Source of the DNA: Macrocystis pyrifera | Lineage: Eukaryota > Sar > Phaeophyceae > Laminariales > Laminariaceae | NCBI GenBank assembly: GCA_031763025.1 | Contig: JASSKH010000017.1 | Coordinates: 8,844,254-8,908,253, forward strand | Length of the DNA: 64,000 nt | Direction of reading: 5' to 3' | Shown here: positions 36,890-48,480 of the stretch, in pieces | How positions within the stretch are numbered: the first letter of the stretch is position 1 | Layout of the letters: each line of letters opens with the position of its first letter | Notes under the pieces: generated by a model | Seen by the model: the letters and a program-made list of their open reading frames with translations, nothing else | Told to the model about the DNA's origin: nothing | Database searches by the model: none | Translations under genes and position numbers: made by a program

Positions 36890-37470
36890 ATAATCAGAGT
36901 TTGAGAGCTCGAGGGTTCGACAGCTTAAGCGTTTGAGTTTGGCTGGCTAGAGCCTGGGTGCTTGAGGGTATAGGGCTTGAACGTTCTTGCATTATTTGAG
37001 GTCTTCATAACTTGACAGCTTTAACTTGAATGATTCAGAGCTTGATTGGTTCAGAGATACAGAGACAGAGGGATCAATCAAGAGCATAGGTGCGTGACGA
37101 GGTGGGGCTTGCGTGGTTGGGGGCTAGAAATATTCACTTCTCCAGAGCTGGACTGCTTCCGAGTTTGAGTGCTTGAGGATTGAGGGCCCGGGATCTTGAG
37201 AGCTTGAGGGCCTGGTGATAGCTTGAGGACTTGAAAGCTTGAGAGCATCAGAGCTTGGGGGCTTGAGAGTTCGAGAGCTTGGGTGCTCGAGTACTTGAGC
37301 GCCTTAGGAATAGGAACCCGGAAGGCTAGGGAGTCTGGGTGCTGGAGTACTAGAGAGTTAGAGTGATGGAGAGCTTGAATGCTTGAGTGTTAGAATGCTT
37401 GAAGCTTGAAAGCTTCAGCTTGGCGCTTGGATATGGGAGCGTCTTGAATGCGTGAGTACTTGATACTGTT
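36890..37470. repeat. Degenerate decamer satellite, right arm
   Basis: GAGCTTGAGNG-type units, the reverse complement of the left-arm block at 17,161-17,640. Individual units have diverged and the lengths differ. Confidence 0.75.
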
Positions 37471-37771
37471 AATGTCGGTAATCAACTACTGGTATGGGTG
37501 TTGGGGAGGGCGGCGGGGGGGGCGGGGGTGAAGGGTGAACCCCAACTCCCACCCCTCGCATTGCATTCTAGGCCTGCCTGTGCCCGGACCGCATGACCGC
37601 GGCTGCTGTCACCAAGTACCAAATTATCCCCCTTTTGCTAATAGTGTTGCCGTGCGCTTAGTTTCGGGAGTGAGCAGAGGATGCGAGATGCGACATCTTC
37701 CCCCTCTTCCTCCCCCCAACCCTAGGAGTTGCGATGGGTCTGCGGGGGGCGAGGGGGGGGGGGGGGGGGGG

Positions 37772-38041
37772 ATTAATTTTATTGCATGGCCGTAGTCGTA
37801 TGACCATAGAGCCTCGCATCCCTTCAAGGCCGAGACGGAGCACGTCGGGTTTTCACCGACCAGGCAGAGAGTGCTTGCACAAAGTGCGCAGCTCCGTGAG
37901 GTGTTTGGCGAACAGTTTTTGATGGGGGTTCTCTTGTATGGAAATTGATTAATATTTTTGGTGTGGTCACTTCCAGAGACAGCAATGGATTCACTATGCA
38001 ACTGCCTCGTGGGTGCCTTACCATATATATGCACACTACGT
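37772..38041 (-). mobile_element. Poly-C-tract retroelement, copy 2
   Basis: The constant end near 37,781 (ATTGCATGGCCGTAGTCGTA on plus) adjoins a G tract (37,753-37,770). The other end, at ACACTACG, adjoins a second G tract (38,042 onward). It lies at the mirror position of copy 6. Its truncation point differs from copy 6, so shared ancestry and independent insertion into one G-tract hotspot are both possible. Confidence 0.7.
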
Positions 38042-39397
38042 GGGGGGGGGGGGGGGGGGGAGGGGGGGGGGGGGGGGAGATGGGTCAAGGAAGGGGGACT
38101 CTAGACGCTAGGGTGGAAACCGTGAGGTGGGGGTTTGGGTGGGGGGTTGTAGTGAAGGGCACGAACTGTTGGGAGATAATAGAGAAAAAAGAGAGGATGG
38201 TGGTGAGAAGGGCTTGTGCATAAGATGGGGGTGTGATGGGTGTGGGGGGGGGGGTATAATGAGTCGCGCCATGTTAGCTAGCGATTCCTGTCGCGATATA
38301 CGGGCGTGAGCCGTTCACTTTTTGTGCTACGATGTTGTGATTCTCTACGAAAAAAATGGGCAGGAAACGAGATATTAGATCAAACGTTTTTGCTCGGGTG
38401 GGTATCAGACAGTGCTGTAGTCCAATGTACGGAGCACGGAACACGCTGGAAGCTGAGAGTTGGCGTCGGCCGCTAGTTTAGGTATCCGCACGATATCGAC
38501 ATCGTCGTGGAATGTGTGTCAGCCAGTCATTTGAGATATTTTGAGGCAACGCCTAGGGCAAGGTCGAGGGGTCAAACAGACAAGGAAAAACAAAATCGCG
38601 CCCAAGGTGAGGTGTCCCACCGCTGTTATTAAATTCAAAATAGCTACCAGGTATCAGACATGTACGAATATAACACGGGCTGCAAGCGTTTCCTTATCCG
38701 AATGGCGGAGTCAGCTGTGTGACACGTAAACAAGTCTAACTGGTAGTAAGTAACCAGGACAAGTGAACGCTTTTTGGATAAAATCACCCACAACACCTGC
38801 GGCCAAATTTTTTGGGAGTAGTCTTCTTGCCGACGATTTCCATTCCCTTTTTTTTATCGTAGGGCTACGAGAGTCTTGGTCACCGCTGCTTGCCCTGGGT
38901 ACACCCGCCATCAGCAGCACTGCTGCTGCTATTATATATATTTGATAAGAAAAGCCCGTCGACGGTCGTGGCTGACGATTGTCCTTCATCGAGGTCCGGT
39001 CGTGGCTGACGATTGTCCTTCATCAAGGTCCATCACTGTATGTGTTGTGTGCGTATACTTGTTGTGATGTGCGGTGTGTTATAGCTGTCTGTTAGGTGTT
39101 GTGCGCTATGCTGTGTGCTGTGCATGCTGATGTGTGCTTGTCTTGTGTCGGGTGGGAGTGTGGGAGTGTGTGATGTGTTAACCTTGTGAACGTCTGAACT
39201 ATGAACCGTGAACTATCCAGTACGTAGAGGTTTTTCAATCTGTGAGCTAGTATCTTTATTGGTGTTTTGACTTGAAAATTGCGTGGCGCGGTCTGCACTC
39301 ACATCGGAATCGTCGTCCGCAATCGAGAAATTTCCTGGATAGATGCAAACGCGGCACAGCGGCGCTTATGGCCAGTTTTGGCCCGTTTTGGCTGAGG

Positions 39398-39429
39398 TTT
39401 AGGGTTAGGGTTAGGGTTAGGGTTAGGGG
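39398..39429 (+). repeat. Interstitial telomere-like repeat
   Basis: About five consecutive TTAGGG units, preceded by TTTAGGG. A degenerate CCCTAA patch lies at the mirrored left-arm position (12,172-12,203). The repeat is internal, not a chromosome end. Confidence 0.8.
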
Positions 39430-39724
39430 TTGGCTTGGGTCTTCGCCGGTACCTTGATCCCAACAGGAACCAAAATACCTGAATAGCCTACCAACCTGAA
39501 GATCCGAGCTCACAGATTGTACTGGGACCTCGAATTGTGTGGGTTTCAAGATTTTCCCACATGAAACGTTATTTGGAATAGGGGTAGGGGGACATAACAA
39601 TCAGTGTCATTACTCAATCAAAATCAGTGTATGGAAATCGTAGCCAATAGAACGAATGGCTTCTAAAGCGCGGTGCAATTGCACTCGTATTTTGCACCGC
39701 ATCAGCACCAAAGTGGCCAACTTG

Positions 39725-39945
39725 ACATGTCTCCCAGCTGCCTGTGTAGCTGTAGCATGGCCCAGGGGATGCGGTACCTCTTTGGTCTCGCACAGGCGTG
39801 GCCCTGAAATATGGCGGATACAATACGAGTACTTGCAGCGGCGCAAAGCCAAAGGACGCACTGGACGAGCTTCTGGCGGCGGAGGTATTTCCTGGCGATG
39901 ATGGAAATAGCGAGATACGTAGTCCTGCCTTGCCACCGCAGCTTG
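39725..39945 (-). other. Conserved block open in two frames, right arm
   Basis: Mirror partner of 11,500-11,720 with the same two open frames. It is preceded (39,930-39,990) by a right-arm-specific tandem pair of about 29 bases (CCACCGCAGCTTGAGCTTGC repeated). No product was recognised. Confidence 0.35.
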
Positions 39946-40186
39946 AGCTTGCAGTCAACGGGCCACCGCAGCTTGAGCTTGCAGTCAACGGCAGTAGTTC
40001 CTCGCAGGGTGGATGCTGTGGTGGTTTGAGGAGGTGAAGAGTTGTGAGGTCCCCTCTAGGACCTACACGACGGAGGACACGCTCCTTTATTGCGCAGGTG
40101 ACATGTATTGTGATGTTGTATATTCGAGTACCACTGCGATATTCCTGAAAATATGCCTACATCTGGTATGAACACACCATGTGCCC

Positions 40187-40268
40187 TTTTAGGATTGCAG
40201 TCCCGTTTTGGGGACAAACTACTTAGAATTGGGGTGATTTTTCCCAAACGGGACTGCAGTCCTAAAAG
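40187..40268. mobile_element. 82-bp miniature inverted-repeat element
   Basis: The termini TTTTAGGATTGCAGTCCCG / CGGGACTGCAGTCCTAAAA form an almost perfect inverted repeat, continuing as TTTTGGG / CCCAAA. The mirrored left-arm sequence near 11,330 lacks it. Confidence 0.65.
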
Positions 40269-40420
40269 TGAAGTAGTCTCCCTGGCGGAAGTCTATTGCC
40301 TGTACCGTGCAGGTTTCCCTGTCGTAAAACGGTACGAGTGCTCTTTCTTTTGTGCTACAGCAGACTGTATCACTTGTACCTTCTACAGTACTATAATAAT
40401 AGAGCCGCGCAACAGTATCG

Positions 40421-40530
40421 ATATTACGGGGGACCGTAGTTAATAGGACCAAATATTGTCGGTAAAAAAGGTAAATATATAGGTTCTTGTGTGTACCATA
40501 GGTCCTATTTACTATGGTCCCCCGTAATAG
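40421..40530. mobile_element. Miniature inverted-repeat element, family M1
   Basis: The ends TATTACGGGGGACC / GGTCCCCCGTAATA are near-perfect inverted repeats around a 110-base body shared with the other M1 copies. It is absent from the mirrored left-arm site near 11,160. Confidence 0.78.
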
Positions 40531-40878
40531 TATTAATAGCTGCCTTCTTTTTTTTGCGCCTTTTCCAGTTGGTGCACGATTGACTGATTATACTGGCACT
40601 GCTGCTGGATGTTGGATGCCGGATGTACCGACTGACCTTACTTGTACCTGCTGTACTGCATGCCTTTGATGCAGAACTATCTGCGCTACTGTACCTACCT
40701 ACCAGGTATGGTTTTAACTTGCGCAGCAGTGTACCCAGTAGGTATATAATTCCTGTACCGTGCGGGCTCCCCCCGTCTGTAGTGCAGCAGCACTACCTAC
40801 CCCCTCTCGTTTCATGTACGCCTGTGCCTACACAGCAGTACCACAACAGCAGCATTTATCTATTTGAATTGTTATGCT

Positions 40879-40990
40879 CTATTACGGGGGGTCCATAGTT
40901 AACGGGACCAAATTTTGTTAGTAAAAATAGGCAAATATATAGGTTTTTGTGTACACCATAGGTCCTGTTAACTATGGACCCCCGTAATAG
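40879..40990. mobile_element. Miniature inverted-repeat element, family M1
   Basis: The ends CTATTACGGGGGGTCCATAG / CTATGGACCCCCGTAATAG form a perfect dyad. The body matches 40,421-40,530. Two M1 copies lie within 350 bases in the right arm. Confidence 0.78.
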
Positions 40991-41865
40991 TGTGCAGCGG
41001 TTATGAGTCGGTTGAGAGAAGTTTTTAAAACCAAGGCGTGTTCTATATATTGGGGAGTTCCTCCGATTCTAACTTGAAAATCGACCCATAGGTTGCCAGA
41101 AGATGATATTGATGACGGCCGCGCACACACGCGGCGAAACCTACACAACACAAGATAAGACAGTCTTTTAGACTTGCAGGAGTTTTCAGGCCAGTTCAGA
41201 ATCGAGGCCGCTTAGAATCGCAGTTTCTCACGGTTTGCTACGGAGGTGATTACCCGAACCCCCTGATATGTTGCAGCAAGACACCAGCCATAAAATGGCT
41301 CCATGGTTCCTCTCAAGGAGCTGTCGTTCTCTCGAACGGTGCTTGGGCAGAGCACCAAGTTGTTCGGAGTTAGAATTCCTGGCCAGATCAAATCCCAACG
41401 ACCATCACCACACGCCAAGACAGCGCGTCATCACTCGCGATGATAGGGATTTGATAATGTATGCCTGCCGACATCGACCGGTTTTGACGTAGCGCTCCTC
41501 TCACACACCGCGTGCGTGGTGCTCGATTTCAAGGCCTTCGCCAGCTGTTGTAGCTTGTGGGCAGTCGGGCAGCCCAGATGATCCGTGACCTCAGATCGTT
41601 GTCAGAACAGGTATGTTTTATGTTGCGTGTTCATTCTCAGTTTGTCCTTCACTTATTCTCCGACCTGGAACCTTACCGCTCTCGTAGGCACGGCCATGGC
41701 GTCCATCTCCTTCACTGCAAATCCAGTAGGGCAGGTTGAGCCCGTGGAGCCTTTGGTGGTGGTGGGTTTCCTTGAAAATCTTATTACCAAGCCCAAAATG
41801 ACTCTGTCTATAACGTTAACATTCTCAAAATAACCTTAAGAGTTCCATCGGAGATGGGGGGGGGG

Positions 41866-43349
41866 TGCACTCATTATCATGCATGGCTGTAGTCGTATGA
41901 CCATAGACCCTCGCATTAGAGCCTGGTATCACCTAAAAATCGGGGGGGGTATATGATATCTATATATACCCCCCTAAACAACATGACTAAGTCATAGAAG
42001 TTGATATTTCTTAGTCATGTCCATATCACGGGCATTTTCTGATATATCGCTATGATATGTGATATATGCAGGGTATATGATGATACCATGTCATGTATCG
42101 TGTGATATATCATATATATAGTGTAATATCGTATATATAACGTTATATATCATGTACCTTGTATATTGTGATATGTCGTTTTATATCTGCCCTATATTTA
42201 TCGTGATTTCGTGTGCTATTATCACCTCCCATCACCTATATCTGTACGTCACCGCCGTGTCACATCGGTACTTGCTCGTGGTTGGGGCCTGTGCCACACT
42301 GATGGTAAGGCACTGGCTTGGTACTTGGCGATCTGTGCCGGCTACGTACTACAAAGCACACCAAAAGCATGAATGATGATACAGCAACCCTTTCTCCGCG
42401 AGGATATATTGCATGTAGATGTGTGGCGGCATTTGACGATGTCGAAGGCGACTGCTGTAGCTGTGGCTTGCCTGTGGCCGCAGGCGATGGCGCGTTCGAC
42501 TCGCTCATCGCGGATCAAACCCGCACGACAGGAAGACAGTAGCGGGCACCGGCCCTTGTACGTCCCCTCTTGTGTGTGCGTCACGCTTCGTACTCGTATA
42601 CTAGTACATACGCACCAGGTATAATATACTGCACGTATATTCCGCCCAAAATGTACGCCCGAAAGACGCAAGATATATCGTCAAGACAGCAAGTGGTCAT
42701 ATTATGACACATATCGGATAGCTATATCACGTATTTCACCTCATATAGGCCGATATATCATCTTATATCACCTTATATAGGCCGATATATCCCTTCATAG
42801 CGGACGTATATATCATATACCAAATATCATATCATCTTTTAGTCACATCGTGCTGAAAGCCCTTATATATAGCGATGTATTACGATATGATATATATCGC
42901 ACGTTCCGGCGAAAAAAAAACATGACTAAGTACTATGGAAATATCATATCGTATAGGGGGTATATATAGGGTAGCCCTATACTGATACCAGGCTCTAGGC
43001 CCTACAATGCCCGGACGGAGCACCTCGACCAGGCAGACATTGCTTGCACCAAGCGCGAAGCGCCGTGAGGTGTTGGGCGAGTCGCATGAAGGATGAGCTG
43101 CATCCTACTAAGAACCGATTTAGAGGCGGATTTTCTTGCATATGGATGACAGCATCAATGAATTGATTCAATTTCTGGTGTGGCCACTTCCAGAGACAGC
43201 AATGGGTTTACTATGCAACTGCCTCGCGGGTGCCTCACCATATACACACTACGTGATACGATCATCCCCCTTGTGCGGATTAAAGGTTCTTCACGCGTAC
43301 AAAAATTATCTAACTCGACGGCCAGCCGTGGTAACCGCAAAAACAAAAT
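41866..43349 (-). mobile_element. Poly-C-tract retroelement, copy 3, interrupted
   Basis: Element parts at 41,866-41,916 and 43,000-43,349 are split by a 1.08-kb AT-rich insertion. The constant end adjoins the G tract 41,856-41,865. The distal end reaches the block CTAACTCGACGGCCAGCCGTGG, also present in copy 6, and stops at a G-rich stretch (43,350-43,360). The left arm lacks it near 9,800-9,820, where CCTCCCTATCCCC is the likely empty target. Confidence 0.7.
41917..42998. mobile_element. AT-rich TIR element nested in copy 3
   Basis: It has terminal inverted repeats AGAGCCTGGTATCA / TGATACCAGGCTCT. The interior is dominated by GATATATC-type dyads, with CATGACTAAGT blocks near both ends (41,982 and 42,921) and GGGGGTATA blocks beside them. 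It interrupts the retroelement between CTCGCAT and CCCTACAATGC, which are adjacent in the other copies. No coding frame and no clear target duplication were found. Confidence 0.65.
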
Positions 43350-44960
43350 GGGAGGAGGGGTTACACGCTATACGAGTAATACCAAAAAATCGGGGACGAA
43401 AAGCCTATTCTCCGACCCCCGACCTTCCTCCGTACGATTGACTGGTTCGGAAGGTTGTTTGCAGCATGGCAGGGAGGTACTGGTGGCTCTGACGATACTG
43501 CCGGCAACGAGGTTGTGACACCTTCTGCACCCTTGTCCTCTCCCTGCAATCATGTTTCCCTTGGCGCTCTACTGGTAGGAGGACGCCACAGCCACAAAGG
43601 ACACTGGATGATTACACGTCGTGATGGGCTATTCCGCTTGAAAACGCTCTCGTTCGTTAGTACGTATATACGAGCAGACGAAAGCGACGTCAGTAAAAGT
43701 GCCCGCCGGGGACAGCTGGAATCTTGCTGTTGGAGACTAGCCGAAGGCTCTCTTCATCGAGAGGAAATGCCTCCTAGTCTTCCACAGTGTCGAAACTCAC
43801 AGCGCTTAATCTACGACTGTCGTCGCAGGGGCGGAGGTGGAGGGAACTGGAGACAGCAACCATGGTGGGCGATTCTGTGTGTACATGTACGTAGTATCAT
43901 AGTGAGGTTAGTGTCAACTTCCCCATGACTTTTCTTCTCCCCGTAACTGCGGTTAAAAGGATTGTACGTACGCATCGACAAATTTCCATGCGACGCACCG
44001 CCTCAGCAACACGATTGTAAAATATAACCAACTCTTATTCCAAGTATTTTGTTACCGGAAGGAGGGTGCAGAGGTTAGCGGCCACGCCGTATCTCATGCA
44101 TACTATTGGTGTGGTTGAGATGTATACCTGGTAAGCAGTTTTCGAAAGCGGCTTCAGAGTACTTGGCTTCAGCGGAGGCGTCCCTCCTCCGCCAGAAGCC
44201 TCCGCGGCAGTGAACTTGGCGCTGCTCCCATTTTATCAAGGAGGAGCCAAGGCGATGCAGACATAAAAAAATAAATGGGAACTGGGCTGACCTTGTTTGC
44301 TTCACACGTGCCGGGTGTTGGCTGCGCCGGTGCGCTGTGTGCAATCCACGTTCGACAGAAAGAGACTCGGTCACCTTTTGGCTTCGTTGGATGTTGTGAC
44401 TCCATCTTAAAACTGCTAGGTACGGGAGCGAGGCACGGATTTTGCTTGATTTTTTTCACCTCTCCGGCATGTTGTCGCTGTTCTACGTGATGGCGCCTAC
44501 CTAATGTTGTGGATGTTAATGGCACTCCCTGTGTTCGTTGCTCCCTTTAGCAGGATTCTTTCCCCGGCATCAGATCTTCTTCCACACTATGATGTTCTTC
44601 ACGGCTGCGACGTACGGTGGATTGGATTGGATAGATTGGAACAAATAAATACCCAGGACCCCCTTGTTGCGGGAGGAAGCGAGAGAGCCTGCCACGCGTT
44701 TCCGATCCCACCTCAAGGCCGGCTGCTGGACTGATTCCGTGGGCCGGGCTACCGAATACGGTTTTCAGGCAAGGAAGGGTTCTGCAGCTGCTTTTAGGCG
44801 TTGTCGTTGTTTTGTTTTCGGTCCTAATGATGTAGAAAAATATACTTTCAGCATGTGCCCCACCTCGAGAACGATACTCCACTAGGTAGAACCTATTTCA
44901 GGCCATCAATGACCCCGGTCTTGCAGGTATTGGCCGGGGCCGGGGGGGGGGGGGGGGGGG

Positions 44961-45183
44961 TACTCATTATCATGCATGGCCGTATGACCATCGACCCTCG
45001 CATCCCTACAATGCCGGGACGGAGCGCGTCGGGTTTCCACCGACCGGGCAGACATTTCTTGCACCAAGCGCGAAGCGCCGTGAGGTGTTGAGCGAGGGTG
45101 AGCTGCATCCTACTAAGAACCACTTTAAAGGCGGATTTTCTTGCATATGGATGACAGTATCGATGAATTGATTTCGTTTCTGG
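44961..45183 (-). mobile_element. Poly-C-tract retroelement, copy 4
   Basis: It is bounded by G tracts 44,942-44,960 and 45,186-45,198, with matching GGCCGGGGG on both sides. The mirrored left-arm site is an uninterrupted C tract at 5,213-5,239, flanked by the same unique sequence (ATCACATCATA on one side, TGAAATAG on the other). This is an empty target site. Confidence 0.75.
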
Positions 45184-45867
45184 CCGGGGGGGGGGGGGTG
45201 ATGATATGATCAGCTGGTACGCAGCATTCTGGTTTGTTCGGGTGCTGAATACCGGTATGCGTATCGCAGGTTCTGTTGTGAGCCACGTGTTGGCACTATC
45301 AAGAGTGAGGAAGTCCAGCGTTATCAGGCTGTTGGTAATTTCGTACTAGAGCGCCAAACACCGTGGTCGGCTGTCATCGCTGGCTAATAGGCCGGCTACG
45401 CGTCAAGTTTAGCACCATGTTGATGACGTCCGTCAATAACTGCTCTCAATGAAGGCGGATTGTGGCACCCTCTCCTGTTGATAGGACTGCAAATATGTGC
45501 TTCTCGCTGGGATAGCATGAGTTCGTCTGGTAGTCCCTATTTTGAGGAAGACGATTGGCCTCCTCGAGTTGTGCCTTTATTTTTTCGGAAGAAGCATGCC
45601 GTGTCGTACCATTAGACGGGTGACAGCTCTATCACACGGGTAATAAGATAGCTTATCCCCTTGGACGAATTTTATCGCCGAGTTTCTCGAGAAGGAGGAG
45701 GGCACAAACGCCGAGCGATGTACGTGTCTGCGGAAAGATCTCGACGAGATGGTCCCAACGCCGCCATCTGCGTCGTGTGCGCCCCCCCCTTGGTTTCGGA
45801 GACTTCATCTCGGAAATTCGTCCAAGGAAGTGTGTTGTATCGCGTGTTACTGGGTACACGGCCGCCG

Positions 45868-47311
45868 ACGGCCGCCGACGCAAAGTGAGCTGAAGTGATT
45901 AGTGAACTAACTGAATAAGGTTGTTTCAGCTTCAGCCGATCGCCCGCGATATGTACACAAAGACAAAATAAAATACTCTCGTCGGCAGTTTTGTACACCA
46001 GAAACACTAACCCCGTAGACTAGATTCGCACCTCGGACAAATCACGATCTAGATCATCTAAATCCTCATCTGCCGTTATGAAATGTTGTGCATGATCTGC
46101 GCCGTACAGGTCCAACGCGAGTATCATGTCCTACATCATGAAGAATATACGGACCCTACCCGGCAACATGAGCTAGATAGGTGGACCATACAGATCACGA
46201 ATGTATCTGCCCGAAAAGATCTGGAAATTGAAGTAGGAATAAATACTCTGTCCGAGGGGTTCTCTGTCTTGACTCTGCTGATGTTCTTGATCGATGCGTC
46301 GTCGTAGCAAAAGCAGCGGCAGCGGCAGCAGCAGTCGCAGCAGCAGCAGCAGCCGCAGCAGTGGCAGTGGCAGCAGTAGTAATACACGAATCCAGCGTAG
46401 ACAGGCACCGCGGTTGATCGGGGCGCATGAGTAGCTGCAGCGTGAAAATACTGCTTTTTGCCACAAAGAGAACCCGTATTCCTCACCAGCGGCGAACGCA
46501 GAATCAAGAAGATGAGACGATCCCAGAGGCTTGAAGAAGCAAACAAGGCAAAGGTTGTACCTGAATAGCTTGTCGGCTACAGTCGCTGCCCCCCCCCCTC
46601 AAGCTTTGATAGGAACTAAAGCTCGATCACGGCCGGCAAGTCTCAAGCTGCTGTAGGACGGAGTATGTGGATATGTAGGGACATAGTGGTATGTGACGAG
46701 CTATTACAACCCCCCTTTTAGCTTGTGCTGAACTACATCGCTCGAAATTCTCCACTGGAAGCTGACTGGTCAACTTCTCCGTTGAGTGTATGTGCTTGCC
46801 GCATGCTGTAATCCGATCCTCGCGTGAAGCAACTACACCTGACTAAAATAATTAAACTAAGCATAAAACATCGGCCGAAAGGAGGACGAACACACACAGC
46901 AGCTACTGTAGGAGCAACAGCAAGGAGGGTGTAGACAAGTTGCGTACAACTTGTATATTCCTTTGTACATAGGTCCCATCAAGTACGTACCCACACGTGG
47001 GAAGTTCTATTATAGGGCCATTGACAGACCTATACCCCAAAGGCAATTTCTAGGCGATGGGTCAGACCTAGGACATTTTTTCTTCGCTACCCTGCAGAGG
47101 CGAAACAATGTTTCGCTTGACAGATGCTCAAACCGCTGATTTGGTGATCGTGAGATAGACCACCAAAGCCTGCTGGGACGCTTGACCTACCTTCTTCGGG
47201 AGGCCGATTCGAAGTGTTTCGATATATTTTCAACAAGGCACATCGACAGCAGCCGACGCAAGGTCAATCAAGTAACCCTCAAGTGTTTTTCAGCCGATCG
47301 CCCGCAACAGA
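45868..47311. repeat. Right-arm stretch bounded by direct repeats
   Basis: 45,868-45,950 and 47,248-47,306 share GCCGACGCAA, AGTAAC/AGTGAAC and TTCAGCCGATCGCCCGC. The left arm has one counterpart (about 4,735-4,800). The enclosed sequence of about 1.3 kb has no left-arm match that I can see. It includes a GCA/GCC trinucleotide run (46,308-46,380) but no convincing gene. Confidence 0.5.
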
Positions 47312-48224
47312 AACACCGCCAGATCTCCCTTCTAGATCTCGCTTGAACGGCGAGCAACGATAACCCCCGTTTGTCGTTCTTTACAGCAGTGTTCGACGCT
47401 CGAAACAAGTGCCTGGTACGTATATACCGGTACACGGTTAGGTTTGTTCAGTTAGAAACTTCCTCTCTCTTTGTAAAAGTTGAATCCTCGTCATGAGTAC
47501 TTGTACTAGGGCTGACGTAACATCTGCCGCTCGCGTCCCGCGCGCCACCGATGGAAACGCAGGCATCACGACCATACGAGCACCAGGGAAGATTTACGGC
47601 TAGTTCTAGAAGAAGAAGTGTCCCCATCAGAACCGTCTTTGCGCTGTCCGTGGGTACTGGAGATGCCCTGTGGTGCCATGCAGGGTTGAAGGGCTTGGCT
47701 TCAAGCTCTCCCAACCTTTCAGTTCCCCGGACCGATAGTATTAGTGTATATATATATGTGTGTGTGTGTAAAGAAGATTAAGAAGGTGCCGGAGATCAGG
47801 CGACGTCAGAGAGCAGATAGCGCAGTCGCTCAAAGGCACCAAAACTTTCCCTGTGTTTGCCAGCACTTGATGTATAGCGGTAGCAACTATTAATGAAGAC
47901 GAAGTAAGAGTGGCGCCACAAAAGGACCACGACAAGCAGTTTCAATTCGGGCACCACGAGGGGGGGGGGGGGGGAGGTGGTGTGTACTGTATATGTACTG
48001 TGTGCTGGACGAACGTTGCCGTGAGGTGAATGCAGTAAAGAGGCCGAGGGAGAAAAACGAAACTAGAAAGTGTGGGGGGCAGCGCTAATTGGATGCATCC
48101 GAGGGTAAGATGACCTGGGGGACAGTGAATATTACCCATCAAAGCAAGCAGTGGTGGTACGGCCCGGCATCGAAGGCGTCTCCAGATTCCGAGGGGGGGG
48201 GGGGGGGGGGGGGGGGGGGTGGGG

Positions 48225-48338
48225 TGTACTCATTGCCATGCACGGCCGTAGTCGTATGACCATAGACCCTCGCATCCCTAAAATGCCGGGACGGAGCACG
48301 TCCGGTTTTCACCGACCAGGCAGAAAGTGCTTGCACCA
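48225..48338 (-). mobile_element. Poly-C-tract retroelement, copy 5
   Basis: This short copy is cut at TTGCACCA and bounded by G tracts 48,193-48,224 and 48,339-48,346. The mirrored left-arm sequence (3,846-3,857, GAGAA-C12-TACTCGGAATCCGG) is an intact C tract with the same flanks, again an empty site. Confidence 0.75.
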
Positions 48339-48427
48339 GGGGGGGGAGAGAGGGAAGTGTTCTCTAAGGTTTCCAGGAAGCGCCCTTTTATAGTATCCGT
48401 ACCCTCCATTTCCCTCCCCTCCGAAAC

Positions 48428-48428
<1 letters not shown>

Positions 48429-48479
<51 letters not shown>
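48429..48479. repeat. 51-base poly-C tract
   Basis: This uninterrupted C run is the longest G/C homopolymer in the window. Similar tracts occur at 5,213-5,239, 23,662-23,679, 38,042-38,078 and 48,193-48,224. Such tracts host or flank the poly-C-tract retroelement copies. Confidence 0.9.

Positions 48480-48480
<1 letters not shown>

Noticed and set aside
46308..46380. Poly-Ser/Ala coding exon at the GCA/GCC run
   Set aside because: It is open in several frames because of the trinucleotide repeat. No splice context or left-arm counterpart was found.
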